A stretch of DNA of 64,000 nt from the NCBI RefSeq assembly GCF_013114545.1, contig NZ_VTXI01000001.1, forward strand, positions 372,001-436,000, in the 5' to 3' direction. Position numbers and translations under genes: made by a program. The DNA comes from Vibrio sp. RE86. Lineage in GTDB: Bacteria; Pseudomonadota; Gammaproteobacteria; Enterobacterales; Vibrionaceae. The notes beneath the pieces were generated by a model. The model did not search any database. It was given only the letters and a program-made list of their open reading frames with translations, and was not told where the DNA came from. Positions 9,355 to 17,614 of this stretch are shown here, one piece after another (within the stretch, counting starts at the first letter, position 1; the number at the start of each line of letters is the position of its first letter).

Positions 9355-9711
9355 ATGAATTTGATCGTGAATATCCACAAAGGTGTGCGAAAACATGGCT
9401 TCGAGTTAGCGACTCGCCAAGCGTGGAAATGCGGTATGAAAGCGAACTTAGTTAAGCGTGTCGTCGGGGTTGCTAAGGGTCAGATAGTTTGTGTTATTGA
9501 AGGAGTTCGTCCAGAGCTCTCAACAGAAATTAATAACACACTGCACACTGACGAAAAACAAGGGCGATATGTGTTTGTTGGAGGGATTGTTTGGCAACCA
9601 AATGATCTTTTAGCCCCAGGTTTCCCTGACTTTATGTTCATGCATTTACGTAACTTAGGCTCTAAGCATAAGTACATGACAGATGAAGAGTTGTTTCTTA
9701 ATCTTGCATAA
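9355..9711 (+). CDS. Hypothetical protein, possible divergent acylphosphatase-like fold
   Basis: 118 residues from the ATG at 9355. A TTG at 9307 would add 16 residues. The segment IHKGVRKHGFELATRQAW, followed about 20 residues later by GQIVCVIEGVRPEL, recalls the loop/helix and later strand of acylphosphatase-like domains. The catalytic arginine loop (V-Q-G-V-x-F-R) is not intact. The C-terminal part is unlike acylphosphatase. I do not assign a function. It lies 9 bp before glpM and is probably co-transcribed with it. Confidence 0.55.
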   Translation: MNLIVNIHKGVRKHGFELATRQAWKCGMKANLVKRVVGVAKGQIVCVIEGVRPELSTEINNTLHTDEKQGRYVFVGGIVWQPNDLLAPGFPDFMFMHLRNLGSKHKYMTDEELFLNLA

Positions 9712-9720
9712 GGCCATACC

Positions 9721-10068
9721 GTGATTGCTCTGTTTCTTAAATGTTTGCTTGGCGCTGCGGCAGTATTGATGATTGCCTTATTGTCGAAGAGTAAAAGCTT
9801 TTACATTTCAGGACTAGTGCCGTTGTTTCCAACGTTTGCTCTTATTGCTCACTTTATCGTAGGAAATGAAAGAGGGATGGAGGAGTTACGTGTTACCGCG
9901 CTGTTTGGTCTGTACTCTCTGTTACCTTATGCAAGCTATCTTCTGGCGGTCTACTATTTTAGTTATCGGATGAGCCTAATTCAGACGCTATCAATGGCCA
10001 CACTCGTTTGGATTATGTCTGCGATGATACTGCTCGCGGTATGGACGAGAGCGTTTGTGAGCGCATAA
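9721..10068 (+). CDS. glpM: GlpM-family membrane protein
   Basis: 115 residues with four hydrophobic segments. SKSFYISGLVPLFPTFALIA followed by HFIVGNERG matches the conserved core of GlpM proteins as I know them. GlpM was first linked to alginate production in Pseudomonas; its biochemical role is unclear. The start is GTG at 9721, and no in-frame ATG fits the family N-terminus better. It ends at a bidirectional terminator. Confidence 0.85.
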   Translation: MIALFLKCLLGAAAVLMIALLSKSKSFYISGLVPLFPTFALIAHFIVGNERGMEELRVTALFGLYSLLPYASYLLAVYYFSYRMSLIQTLSMATLVWIMSAMILLAVWTRAFVSA

Positions 10069-10099
10069 AAAAGCCCAGGTAAGACTCCTAGGCTTTTTT
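10067..10099. terminator. Bidirectional terminator between glpM and ECF operon
   Basis: AAGCCCAGG (10071-10079) and CCTAGGCTT (10087-10095) pair with one C-A mismatch. They are flanked by six As and six Ts, between convergent transcription units. Confidence 0.85.
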
Positions 10100-10102
10100 G
10101 CG

Positions 10103-10942
10103 TTAAAACGGGTACCAAAATAGATCGGTTTCTATCCATCGTTTCGTGATGGCGAGAATGACGGCTGCCAATATCAAGACAAGAGTTAACTTATCTTTTG
10201 CCGTTAATGGTTTAGCGCTATACCAAGTTCGACTCTTATGGCGGCCAAATCCGCGCAATGTCATTGCATTTGATATTTCGTCAGCTCGATCTAGGCTAGA
10301 AAAAATCAAAGGGCCAAGGATCTTAGCGACATTCTTTAGACGCTGAAACAAAGGGGTGCTCTTGGAGATATCAAGTCCTCTTGCCTGCTGAGCGTGCATG
10401 ATATTAACAAAGTCATTCTTTACTTCAGGTAGATAACGAAGTGTCAGGCTGACTGCGTAGGCGATTTTGTAAGGCACGCCAATGCGGTTAAGGCTTGCGG
10501 CAAACTCGGTTGGGTGAGTGGTAAAAACAAACACCAGCGCGATCGGGAACATGCTGAAATACTTCAGTGTAACCGTTACCAAGTAGAACAGAGTTTCTTG
10601 CGTCAATGAGTAAGCACCTGGAAGCACCAGTAGCGGTGTGGTGCTGCCCATAAACTCACTACCTTGTTGAGGCGCAAGCAAGAACATGAACAGTGCGTTG
10701 AGCAGCAGTACGGTTCCAGTACCAAGTAACAGTGGCTTGTAGACCTTAACTGGAACGAGAGTCATCTTAAGCAGCGCGAGCCCCACTACAATCATTACCC
10801 CGATTAAACGTAAGTCGAATGTGGTGAGAACAACTGTCACCCAAGCCATAAATAGCGCAAATTTAGTAATGCCATTTAGTGCATGTAGCGGTGACTTAGT
10901 ATCGACATAGCTGATACCAAACTTCATCTTTGAGGCATTCAT
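10103..10942 (-). CDS. ECF transporter transmembrane protein EcfT
   Basis: 279 residues. A hydrophobic N-terminal half with several helices is followed by the cytoplasmic coupling helices. These carry the two EcfT signature motifs, QQARGLDIS and MTLRGFGRH, that dock into the ATPases. It overlaps the upstream ATPase gene by 4 bp (ATGA). With the S component it forms an energy-coupling-factor vitamin or metal importer. Confidence 0.93.
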   Translation of the reverse strand: MNASKMKFGISYVDTKSPLHALNGITKFALFMAWVTVVLTTFDLRLIGVMIVVGLALLKMTLVPVKVYKPLLLGTGTVLLLNALFMFLLAPQQGSEFMGSTTPLLVLPGAYSLTQETLFYLVTVTLKYFSMFPIALVFVFTTHPTEFAASLNRIGVPYKIAYAVSLTLRYLPEVKNDFVNIMHAQQARGLDISKSTPLFQRLKNVAKILGPLIFSSLDRADEISNAMTLRGFGRHKSRTWYSAKPLTAKDKLTLVLILAAVILAITKRWIETDLFWYPF

Positions 10943-12627
10943 GCGACACGACTCTCCGATTGGATAAAGAACTGCATAAAGCTATTGATATCATTGACTC
11001 CTATACGCTCAGCAAGGTCGTATAAGCTGGTGGTTGTGAGGTTAGCTCTGTCTAACAGTTCCGGTTGGCTGAACACTTGTGTCATTGGTGCATCTGCGAT
11101 TAGCTTACTATCGGAAATGACGATCGAACGCTGGGTGTACTCAAGCACCAAATGCATATCGTGAGAGATGATCACTACAGTAATCCCCAATTCACGATTG
11201 AGCTTTTCAATGAAGCTGAGCATAGCGGTATAGTTACGATAGTCTTGTCCAGCTGTCGGCTCATCAAGGATAAGTAAGCTTGGCTCAAGTGCGAGAATCG
11301 AAGCGATAGTCACACGCTTCTTCTGCCCATAGCTTAATGCTTCGATTGGCCAGTTACGGTATTTGCTTAGCCCGCAAAGTTCGAGTACGGCAAGGACTTT
11401 ATCGCTGATCTCTGATTCACTCAGCCCTTTGTTGCGCAGTCCAAACGCTATCTCATCGAAAATCATATGGTGTGAAATCATATGATTTGGGTTTTGCATC
11501 ACCACACCGATCTTCTGGCTACGCTCAAAGATGGATAGTGAAGAAATATCTTGACCATTCAGTGCAATAGAGCCGGAGTCAGGTTCAATGACACCCATGA
11601 TGAGCTTTGTAATCGTGGACTTACCCGAGCCATTTTTACCAAGGATAGAGATAAAGTCTCCTTGGTGGATATTGAATGAAACATCTTCCAGTGCGTTTTT
11701 CTCTCCATCATAGGAGTAAGTCAGCTTATCCACCGACAGAAGAACGTCAGCTTGAGTGCTTAGCTCAGGTTGGGGGGCTTGCCATGAAGCAAAGTGAGTT
11801 TTGTATTCATTCACCGATAAGCTTGCAAGTGAGGCTAGTGGCTCTTCGTCGCTAAGTGGACAGTTTGCCTTTTTCAATGCAGAAAGGTAGAGCGGCTCAC
11901 GAATACCATGAGTATTTAACAACGGTGACGCGAGCAGCTCGTTAGGTGACATATCTGCAATGATCTCACCTTGTTCCATCAAAATGACGCGATCAATAGG
12001 GCGATGTAGAACATCCTCCAGACGGTGCTCGATGATGATGATGGTTTTACCGGTTTCCTTATGCAGTTGATCGATGATTTCGATCGTCTTGCGTCCTGTT
12101 TTAGGATCAAGTGCCGCAAGCGGCTCATCAAAAAGCAATGTCTCAACGTCATCCACGAGGATGCCTGCAAGAGACACACGTTGTTTTTGACCACCCGAAA
12201 GGTCGTGAGGTGAGCGCTCAAGCATCTCTTCTAGCTCAACCATCTTCGCGGTCGATTTCACCACAGGGTACATATCGATGTTTGAAGCCAATTGGTTTTC
12301 GAGAGCGAACGCAATGTCTTCACCGACGCTGAGCCCAACAAATTGGCTATCCGTATCTTGTAATACGGTACCAACTTGCTCTGTGTATTGGTGGAGATCG
12401 AGCTGTGATGAAGTTTGACCATTTATGGTTAACTGGCCAGAGACTTCACCTTTAATCGCATGTGGGATTAAGCCGTTTAGACATTGACCAAGGGTAGACT
12501 TCCCGCTACCACTTGGACCAATAATGACGATTTTCTCTCCTTTCTCTATCCTTAGATTGATATGTTTTAGCGTCGGTTTATCAAGCGACTCATATCTAAA
12601 AGAGAAGTCAGAAAATTCAATTGTCAT
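10939..12627 (-). CDS. ECF transporter ATPase, two fused ABC domains (EcfA-EcfA')
   Basis: 562 residues, two complete ABC ATPase modules in tandem. Module 1 has Walker A GPSGSGKST, signature LSGGQKQR and Walker B LLFDEPLAALD. Module 2 has GKNGSGKST, LSYGQKKR and LLILDEPTAGQD. Most ECF systems encode A and A' separately; the fused form is common in UPF0397/YkoD-type systems. The gene sits 6 bp behind the S-component gene and overlaps EcfT by 4 bp. It powers substrate uptake from the cytoplasmic side. Confidence 0.95.
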   Translation of the reverse strand: MTIEFSDFSFRYESLDKPTLKHINLRIEKGEKIVIIGPSGSGKSTLGQCLNGLIPHAIKGEVSGQLTINGQTSSQLDLHQYTEQVGTVLQDTDSQFVGLSVGEDIAFALENQLASNIDMYPVVKSTAKMVELEEMLERSPHDLSGGQKQRVSLAGILVDDVETLLFDEPLAALDPKTGRKTIEIIDQLHKETGKTIIIIEHRLEDVLHRPIDRVILMEQGEIIADMSPNELLASPLLNTHGIREPLYLSALKKANCPLSDEEPLASLASLSVNEYKTHFASWQAPQPELSTQADVLLSVDKLTYSYDGEKNALEDVSFNIHQGDFISILGKNGSGKSTITKLIMGVIEPDSGSIALNGQDISSLSIFERSQKIGVVMQNPNHMISHHMIFDEIAFGLRNKGLSESEISDKVLAVLELCGLSKYRNWPIEALSYGQKKRVTIASILALEPSLLILDEPTAGQDYRNYTAMLSFIEKLNRELGITVVIISHDMHLVLEYTQRSIVISDSKLIADAPMTQVFSQPELLDRANLTTTSLYDLAERIGVNDINSFMQFFIQSESRVA

Positions 12628-12633
12628 TGATAA

Positions 12634-13182
12634 TTAAGCCTCAGTAAGGTTTCGGCTTTGTTTGTTGCGCTTGGCAACAGATTTCAAGATAAAGTAACCC
12701 ACCACTGCGATAAGTACGGTGTTGCCAGCAGCAATGATTGAAAGTTGTGTGAACACTTTAGTAAACGGTTCCGCGTATAGAATAGTGTCTAAGAAAGCTG
12801 AGCAGCCGTAGCCAACAATGTTCCCGACCAGCGCAAGAACAACGAAAAGGGCAAAGTCTTTGTGGTTGAAGTCACCTTGAGAGAGACGGTTTTTGGTCAG
12901 CATCGGGAAGAAACCTAAAACCATACCAACGATACCAGAGCCTAATACCCAAGTGAGCCAAACGCCCCAACCAGCAAATAGGTCTGTCACCCAGTGACCG
13001 ATGAATCCAACTAAGAAACCGACAAGAGGGCCAAAAAGAACAGAGAAAAGTGCAAGTACAGCCATTGCAGGTTTTAGCGTTGTGTTCGCGAACACTGGGA
13101 TGCCAAACATAGGTAAACCACCGATACCATATAGAGCAGCGCCAATAGCGATCACAACAACGGTTTTTGCCGAAAGATTCAT
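12634..13182 (-). CDS. ECF transporter S component, UPF0397 family
   Basis: 182 residues, about six hydrophobic segments. The start [20 protein letters not shown], with the later [20 protein letters not shown], matches the UPF0397 substrate-binding subunit family. The S component sets substrate specificity, which is not experimentally defined for this family to my knowledge. First gene of the S-A-T operon. I looked for a known vitamin riboswitch in the 5' leader (13183-13300) and saw none. Confidence 0.88.
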   Translation of the reverse strand: MNLSAKTVVVIAIGAALYGIGGLPMFGIPVFANTTLKPAMAVLALFSVLFGPLVGFLVGFIGHWVTDLFAGWGVWLTWVLGSGIVGMVLGFFPMLTKNRLSQGDFNHKDFALFVVLALVGNIVGYGCSAFLDTILYAEPFTKVFTQLSIIAAGNTVLIAVVGYFILKSVAKRNKQSRNLTEA

Positions 13183-13271
13183 AGATAACCCTTTGTCTAA
13201 ATCTTTAAAGAACTTAGTCTACAAGCGCTTATTTTGGTTGAATTTTATACGCCTACAGAAATGAGGCGCAG

Positions 13272-13300
13272 ATTATACCCTCTAGTTGCCGTTTTGGAAA
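13272..13300 (-). promoter_or_regulatory. Probable promoter of the ECF operon
   Basis: On the minus strand a perfect -10 TATAAT (13272-13277) lies 17 bp from TTTCCA (13295-13300), which matches 4 of 6 of the -35 consensus. It is about 90 bp upstream of the S-component start. Confidence 0.55.
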
Positions 13301-13437
13301 GATAACTGTCTAGACGGCTAAATAGTGACGTACAGATAAATTGCCGCATTGAGTGAGATGGTGAAAATGGATTAGGGGTTGCTATTTCGTAGATAAAAGA
13401 AGGGCTTCGAATGAAGCCCTTAAAATGGAGTCTAATA

Positions 13438-14568
13438 TTAGTGATCGAGGTATAGGTAGTTCTGCCAACTCTTCATTCGGATCAATACCTTACGCATGAT
13501 AGATACATGAGTAAATTTGTCTGAATAAACGGCGACTTCAACGGCAGTACCTAAAGGAAGTTTGTAGTCTGTTAAGTCATCAGTAATTTTTAGAGTGACA
13601 AACACACGACCACTGGTTCGAAGTGCTTCAGTACCTAGTAGCGCACCTCTTGCTTGGAATTGGCTTTCACCGATTGCAGGCAACACCTCTATAACTTCGC
13701 CTTTAAAGACCTTACCTGGCAGTGCTCTAAACAAGAACTCTGCCTCATAACCAGGCTGAAGGCGTTGCAGAGAGTTCTGCCTGAACGCCGCTGTATATAA
13801 TAAGTCTTCGGTATGAACAAAGGTCATTACAGGCGCAAGCGGCAATGGCACAGCCATAACGCCTGGTCTTAGAGCGAGTTGGGTCGCAAAGCCATCGGTT
13901 GGTGCGCGAACAACGGTCTGTTCTAAATCGAACTCAGCTTGGCGAAGCTCTTGAATAAGCCTTGCGACAGTTGTATTTTCACCGCCGATCTCTGAGTCAA
14001 GTGCAAGTTCAGCTTGTTCAACTTTCGCTTTAGCGACGTTTACCGCCGATTCAGACGCTTTGTATGCCTGTCTTCTTGTATCAAGTTGTTGCTCGGTGAA
14101 TGCGCCTTTGTCGAAGCCACGCTGGTAACGTTGGAACTCTCTCTTGGCTTTATCTCTTTCGGCAATCGCTTTATTTAACGAAGCATTGGCTTCTGTAAGT
14201 GAAGAATCTAACCCCAACGCACCTTGGCTTGCTTCTTTAATCTGCGCTTTCTTTTTACCTACTTCGGCTTCATAAGGAATTGGGTCAATCTTAAATAGTA
14301 CATCGCCTTCTTTTAAAGGTTTGTTTGCTTCAACAGGAACTTCAATGACACGACCTCTAACCCCAGAAACTACTGGTGTAGTTGAGTAAACCTGGTTACC
14401 GATTTGGGTAAATGGGTGGTTGTAGTTCATCAGAAGGATCAAAGTACCGATCAATACAACGCCACCTAAAACTGCGGTTGGAACCGTCCACTTGTTAAGA
14501 GGGATATTGAAGACTTTAAAAATCGTAATACACAGTGCGGCATAAGTCAGAATGAGTAGTAAATCCAT
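13438..14568 (-). CDS. HlyD-family membrane-fusion protein (YibH/YiaV-like)
   Basis: 376 residues. Two N-terminal hydrophobic stretches (about 1-20 and 27-47) are followed by a biotinyl-lipoyl-like half motif (GVRGRVIEVPVEANKPLKEG, near 70-90). A long coiled coil (about 100-200) and the second lipoyl half (TVVRAPTDGFATQLALRPG) complete the fold. This is the architecture of periplasmic adaptor subunits. Its start overlaps the DUF3302 gene stop (TAATG), as in the E. coli yibIH and yiaWV pairs. No pump or TolC partner is adjacent. Its role is probably envelope transport. Confidence 0.9.
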   Translation of the reverse strand: MDLLLILTYAALCITIFKVFNIPLNKWTVPTAVLGGVVLIGTLILLMNYNHPFTQIGNQVYSTTPVVSGVRGRVIEVPVEANKPLKEGDVLFKIDPIPYEAEVGKKKAQIKEASQGALGLDSSLTEANASLNKAIAERDKAKREFQRYQRGFDKGAFTEQQLDTRRQAYKASESAVNVAKAKVEQAELALDSEIGGENTTVARLIQELRQAEFDLEQTVVRAPTDGFATQLALRPGVMAVPLPLAPVMTFVHTEDLLYTAAFRQNSLQRLQPGYEAEFLFRALPGKVFKGEVIEVLPAIGESQFQARGALLGTEALRTSGRVFVTLKITDDLTDYKLPLGTAVEVAVYSDKFTHVSIMRKVLIRMKSWQNYLYLDH

Positions 14569-14954
14569 TATTGCTCCTCCTCGTGACTGTTAACACTTGG
14601 TGTAACTGGGTGAGAAGTGTTTTGTTGCTTCAGCGATTTCACTTCTTCTTTTAACTGGCTAACTTCATCGATAAGAGACTCAACACGGTGATGAATGTCG
14701 TGCTGCTCAGCTTCAAGCTTTTGAAACCCCCAACCGCGCTCTTTACGCCACAACGTTGCCCAAATCCAAAGAAATGGCCAAATAGCATGAAGGGTGAATA
14801 GGCTAACCCAGCCAGCGTAGTGGATAGCATCTTGGTGAGGGTGTTCACGTTCTTTTGCTATCTCGTAAGGGATATCGTGAATGACAATAATGCCGTAAAA
14901 AATGACAAGTGCTACAAAGACCAAAAGGCCGAGAGCAAAGTAATCCAAGAACAT
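14568..14954 (-). CDS. DUF3302-family inner-membrane protein (YibI/YiaW-like)
   Basis: 128 residues. MFLDYFALGLLVFVALVIFY and YGIIVIHDIPYEIAKEREHP, followed by a second hydrophobic segment (GWVSLFTLHAIWPFLWIWAT), match the DUF3302 family. The C-terminal 45 residues are a charged coiled coil (DEVSQLKEEVKSLKQQN). It is always found beside an HlyD-like partner. A small-subunit role in the same complex is likely but unproven. Confidence 0.88.
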   Translation of the reverse strand: MFLDYFALGLLVFVALVIFYGIIVIHDIPYEIAKEREHPHQDAIHYAGWVSLFTLHAIWPFLWIWATLWRKERGWGFQKLEAEQHDIHHRVESLIDEVSQLKEEVKSLKQQNTSHPVTPSVNSHEEEQ

Positions 14955-15096
14955 TCTAACAATCCTTGTTCAGTGAAATGGAGTGAATACAGAATACGAT
15001 CGATGAGATTTAAAGTAAAAGAATAAAAACAACAAATTAGAACGATATCAGTTACACTCGAGTTACATTTTATTAATTGGCGGACGGGAGATTCAT

Positions 15097-15981
15097 ATGC
15101 CTTTTCAGGGTGAGATTGCGGCAGTCAGCGCTGCACTAGTTTGGGCTATCGCCACCTGGATCTACAGTCAATTTAGCCATCAATTTAGTGCCCTTCAGCT
15201 AAACATAGTAAAAGGTGTGATTGCGTCAGGGATGATGTTATTGGTTTTTCCGCTTTCCCTTGATGCTATGCCTGAGCTCTCTTCATTGCACTTTGCTGTG
15301 CTCGCTCTGTCTGGTGTTATTGGGATTGCCATTGGCGACAGTGCTTATTTTGCATCTCTCAAACGTATCGGCCCCAACAAAACCTTGCTTCTTGAGTCGC
15401 TAGCGCCACCGCTTTCTGGGGTATTGGCACTGTTAGCTTTAGGCAGTGTATTGTCATTACAAAGCTGGCTCGGTGTCGTAATTACTACATTGGCGGTCTC
15501 TGCGACGGTTTTTCATGCAGACGATGCAAAGGTTGACTGGCAAGGGGTAGGCTATGGTCTTGTAGCGAGCGTTTGTCAGGCGAGTGGGGTCGTTATCTCG
15601 CATTATGCGCTGGTGGCAGGCGATCTCCCGCCATTGCTCGGCGCACTGATTCGATTGTCTATGGGGGTGCTCGTTGTGATGATGATTATTCTCTGGGTTG
15701 AAAGAAAGCCATACCAAACGATGGGAGCTCACCTTAAATCGTTAGGCCAAAGTGGCTTTGGTTGGTTGCTTGCCGCAATTTTCGTCGGAACTTTTCTGGC
15801 GCTTTGGCTTCAGCAAATTGCGCTCAAGTACGCGAATCCAGCGATAGCCCAAAGCCTTATAGCCACCAGCCCTTTGTTTATGTTGGTGATTTATGCGATT
15901 AAAGGCGAGCCGATTTCAAAACGTGCCCTATTAGGGACTGTTGCTGCTGTAGTGGGTATCTCGCTGTTTTTCATTCAATAA
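15097..15981 (+). CDS. EamA/DMT-family transporter
   Basis: 294 residues, ten hydrophobic segments in two EamA repeats: AAVSAALVWAIATWIYSQFS at the N-terminus and GVGYGLVASVCQASGVVISH in the second half. The ATG follows GGCGGACGGGAG. Distinct from the other EamA gene at 8246; substrate unknown. Confidence 0.9.
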   Translation: MPFQGEIAAVSAALVWAIATWIYSQFSHQFSALQLNIVKGVIASGMMLLVFPLSLDAMPELSSLHFAVLALSGVIGIAIGDSAYFASLKRIGPNKTLLLESLAPPLSGVLALLALGSVLSLQSWLGVVITTLAVSATVFHADDAKVDWQGVGYGLVASVCQASGVVISHYALVAGDLPPLLGALIRLSMGVLVVMMIILWVERKPYQTMGAHLKSLGQSGFGWLLAAIFVGTFLALWLQQIALKYANPAIAQSLIATSPLFMLVIYAIKGEPISKRALLGTVAAVVGISLFFIQ

Positions 15982-15983
15982 AA

Positions 15984-16013
15984 AAGCCTGCCAATTTAAA
16001 TAGTGGCAGGCTT
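15984..16013. terminator. Bidirectional terminator between EamA and GGDEF genes
   Basis: AAGCCTGCCA (15984-15993) pairs with TGGCAGGCTT (16004-16013) over a 10-base loop. The run of As on the left is a T tract for the leftward GGDEF gene. Confidence 0.85.
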
Positions 16014-16033
16014 AGCTTAATTCTGGAGATATA

Positions 16034-17614
16034 TTACTCAGTGCAAACTTGATTTCGTCCGTTGGCTTTCGCTCGGTAAAGGGCTTTATCTGCACGATAG
16101 AAGGTTCGCTGAGTATTTTCTCCTTCACGATGGAGGGTAATACCAACACTTACGGTCAAGCCCCTTTCACCTAAGATACTTTGCCAACCGAAGTTGAAGA
16201 TCCGCTCACGATAGTTTTCGGCGTGCATTTCAGCCTGTTCTAACGTTGAGCGTTCTAAAATTACCAAGAACTCTTCGCCACCAAAGCGGACGCAAGAGGC
16301 GCCTCTAAACTTAAAGTAGGCAGACAGTTCGTGTGACACGTTAACAATGGCTTTGTCCCCAACCAAATGACTGAGCTCGTCATTGATCGATTTAAAGTGG
16401 TCTATATCCACGACCATCAAGGCAAATGGAACGTCATGCAGCAACAGATCTTTGAGTTTCACGTCCAGCCAGCGTCTATTGTGCAAGCTGGTCAGTGGGT
16501 CGGTAAAGACATCTTGTTGCAGCTGTGCCACGGTGTGTTTTTGGCTTTCAGTTGTCTCTTTTAGCTCTTTGTTCTCTTGTTCGGAAAGAATGAGTTTAAG
16601 CTGCAACTCAAAGCGAGATAAGCGACGTAATTGGTTCGCACCAAGCTCGCCGATAGGGATGGTTTTCATTAAATCGGTTTCAATCCGAAAAGCACGCTTT
16701 TGGTACTCAAGCGCACTTTTAAAATCTTGTTTCTGTTCGCTGATCTCTGCGAGAGAGTTACACAGTTTGAGATTTAAGATAGGCGAAGCGAAGCGTTTGA
16801 TGCGTTTATGGGTGGTCTCCAATACCCAATTGGCAATATGTGGCTTATTCTCTTCACTCAGGCAGGCTGCAAGCTCTAAACGCACGGAATTAGATAACCA
16901 AGCTGAGTGAATGTTACCCGTGGCGTATTGTATGTTACCTAAGCAGCTCATTGCTTGTTCGAGCTGTTTCGCTTGGCGATAGAGCTTAGCTTGATAGAGA
17001 AGTATCTGACCAGAAAGGACTTTATCACTGACGAGAATACTTAACTCTTCACACTCTTTGATGAGGTCGTTAGCCGCGGTTAAACGATTCAGTTCAATGT
17101 AACAGGCAAGCATATAGAGCTTGTAGCGAAGACGAAGTGAACGGCTTTCAATCGCATGGTCGATACTGTCTATCTTTTGATAGTAACGTAATGCTCGGTT
17201 GTGATCTCCGTAGGCATCACACAGGTTGCCCATGCCAAGAATCGCCAGTACGTACGCATCGATATAGCCATTTTCAACCGCAATCGTTGAGGCACTGATG
17301 TATTCATTTAACGCACCATGATAATCGCCATTTTCGATGAGTTTATCTGCTAAGGCATTACGAACTTCTAGAATAAGCTCAGAGTCTTCAGGCAAACTCA
17401 GGTAGCCCAATGCCTCTTTTAGTTCATCGATACTGGTTTGGTATTGCTTAAGTTCAAAGCGAAACTCAGCACTTATCACCAAACATTGCGCTTTTTCTTG
17501 AAGAGTGGTCGCGACATGTTGCCTAACGTGATTCCAAAAAATCAGTGCCTCTTCACCATAAACCGAAGAAGCATCGAGACCAGAATCAGAAATCTTATTC
17601 AGTAGGGTGTCCAT
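16034..17614 (-). CDS. TPR-domain diguanylate cyclase (GGEEF)
   Basis: 526 residues. Residues 1-330 are helical tetratricopeptide-like repeats. A coiled-coil linker at about 335-365 is followed by a GGDEF domain starting at DPLTSLHNRRWLDVKLKDL, with metal-binding VDIDHFKSINDELSHLVGD and active site VRFGGEEFLVIL. The active site looks intact, so it should make cyclic di-GMP from GTP. The inhibitory RxxD motif before the active site reads RGAS, so product feedback through that site is probably absent. There are no membrane helices. It overlaps the upstream TPR gene by 20 bp, so the two are translationally linked. Confidence 0.92.
   Translation of the reverse strand: MDTLLNKISDSGLDASSVYGEEALIFWNHVRQHVATTLQEKAQCLVISAEFRFELKQYQTSIDELKEALGYLSLPEDSELILEVRNALADKLIENGDYHGALNEYISASTIAVENGYIDAYVLAILGMGNLCDAYGDHNRALRYYQKIDSIDHAIESRSLRLRYKLYMLACYIELNRLTAANDLIKECEELSILVSDKVLSGQILLYQAKLYRQAKQLEQAMSCLGNIQYATGNIHSAWLSNSVRLELAACLSEENKPHIANWVLETTHKRIKRFASPILNLKLCNSLAEISEQKQDFKSALEYQKRAFRIETDLMKTIPIGELGANQLRRLSRFELQLKLILSEQENKELKETTESQKHTVAQLQQDVFTDPLTSLHNRRWLDVKLKDLLLHDVPFALMVVDIDHFKSINDELSHLVGDKAIVNVSHELSAYFKFRGASCVRFGGEEFLVILERSTLEQAEMHAENYRERIFNFGWQSILGERGLTVSVGITLHREGENTQRTFYRADKALYRAKANGRNQVCTE

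Noticed and set aside
13183..13300. Vitamin riboswitch in the ECF operon leader
   Set aside because: No TPP, cobalamin, preQ1 or similar conserved core was recognised; only a promoter is visible.
16383..16910. 175-codon plus-strand frame within the GGDEF gene
   Set aside because: Cys/Ser-rich translation typical of antisense frames; the minus-strand cyclase is certain.
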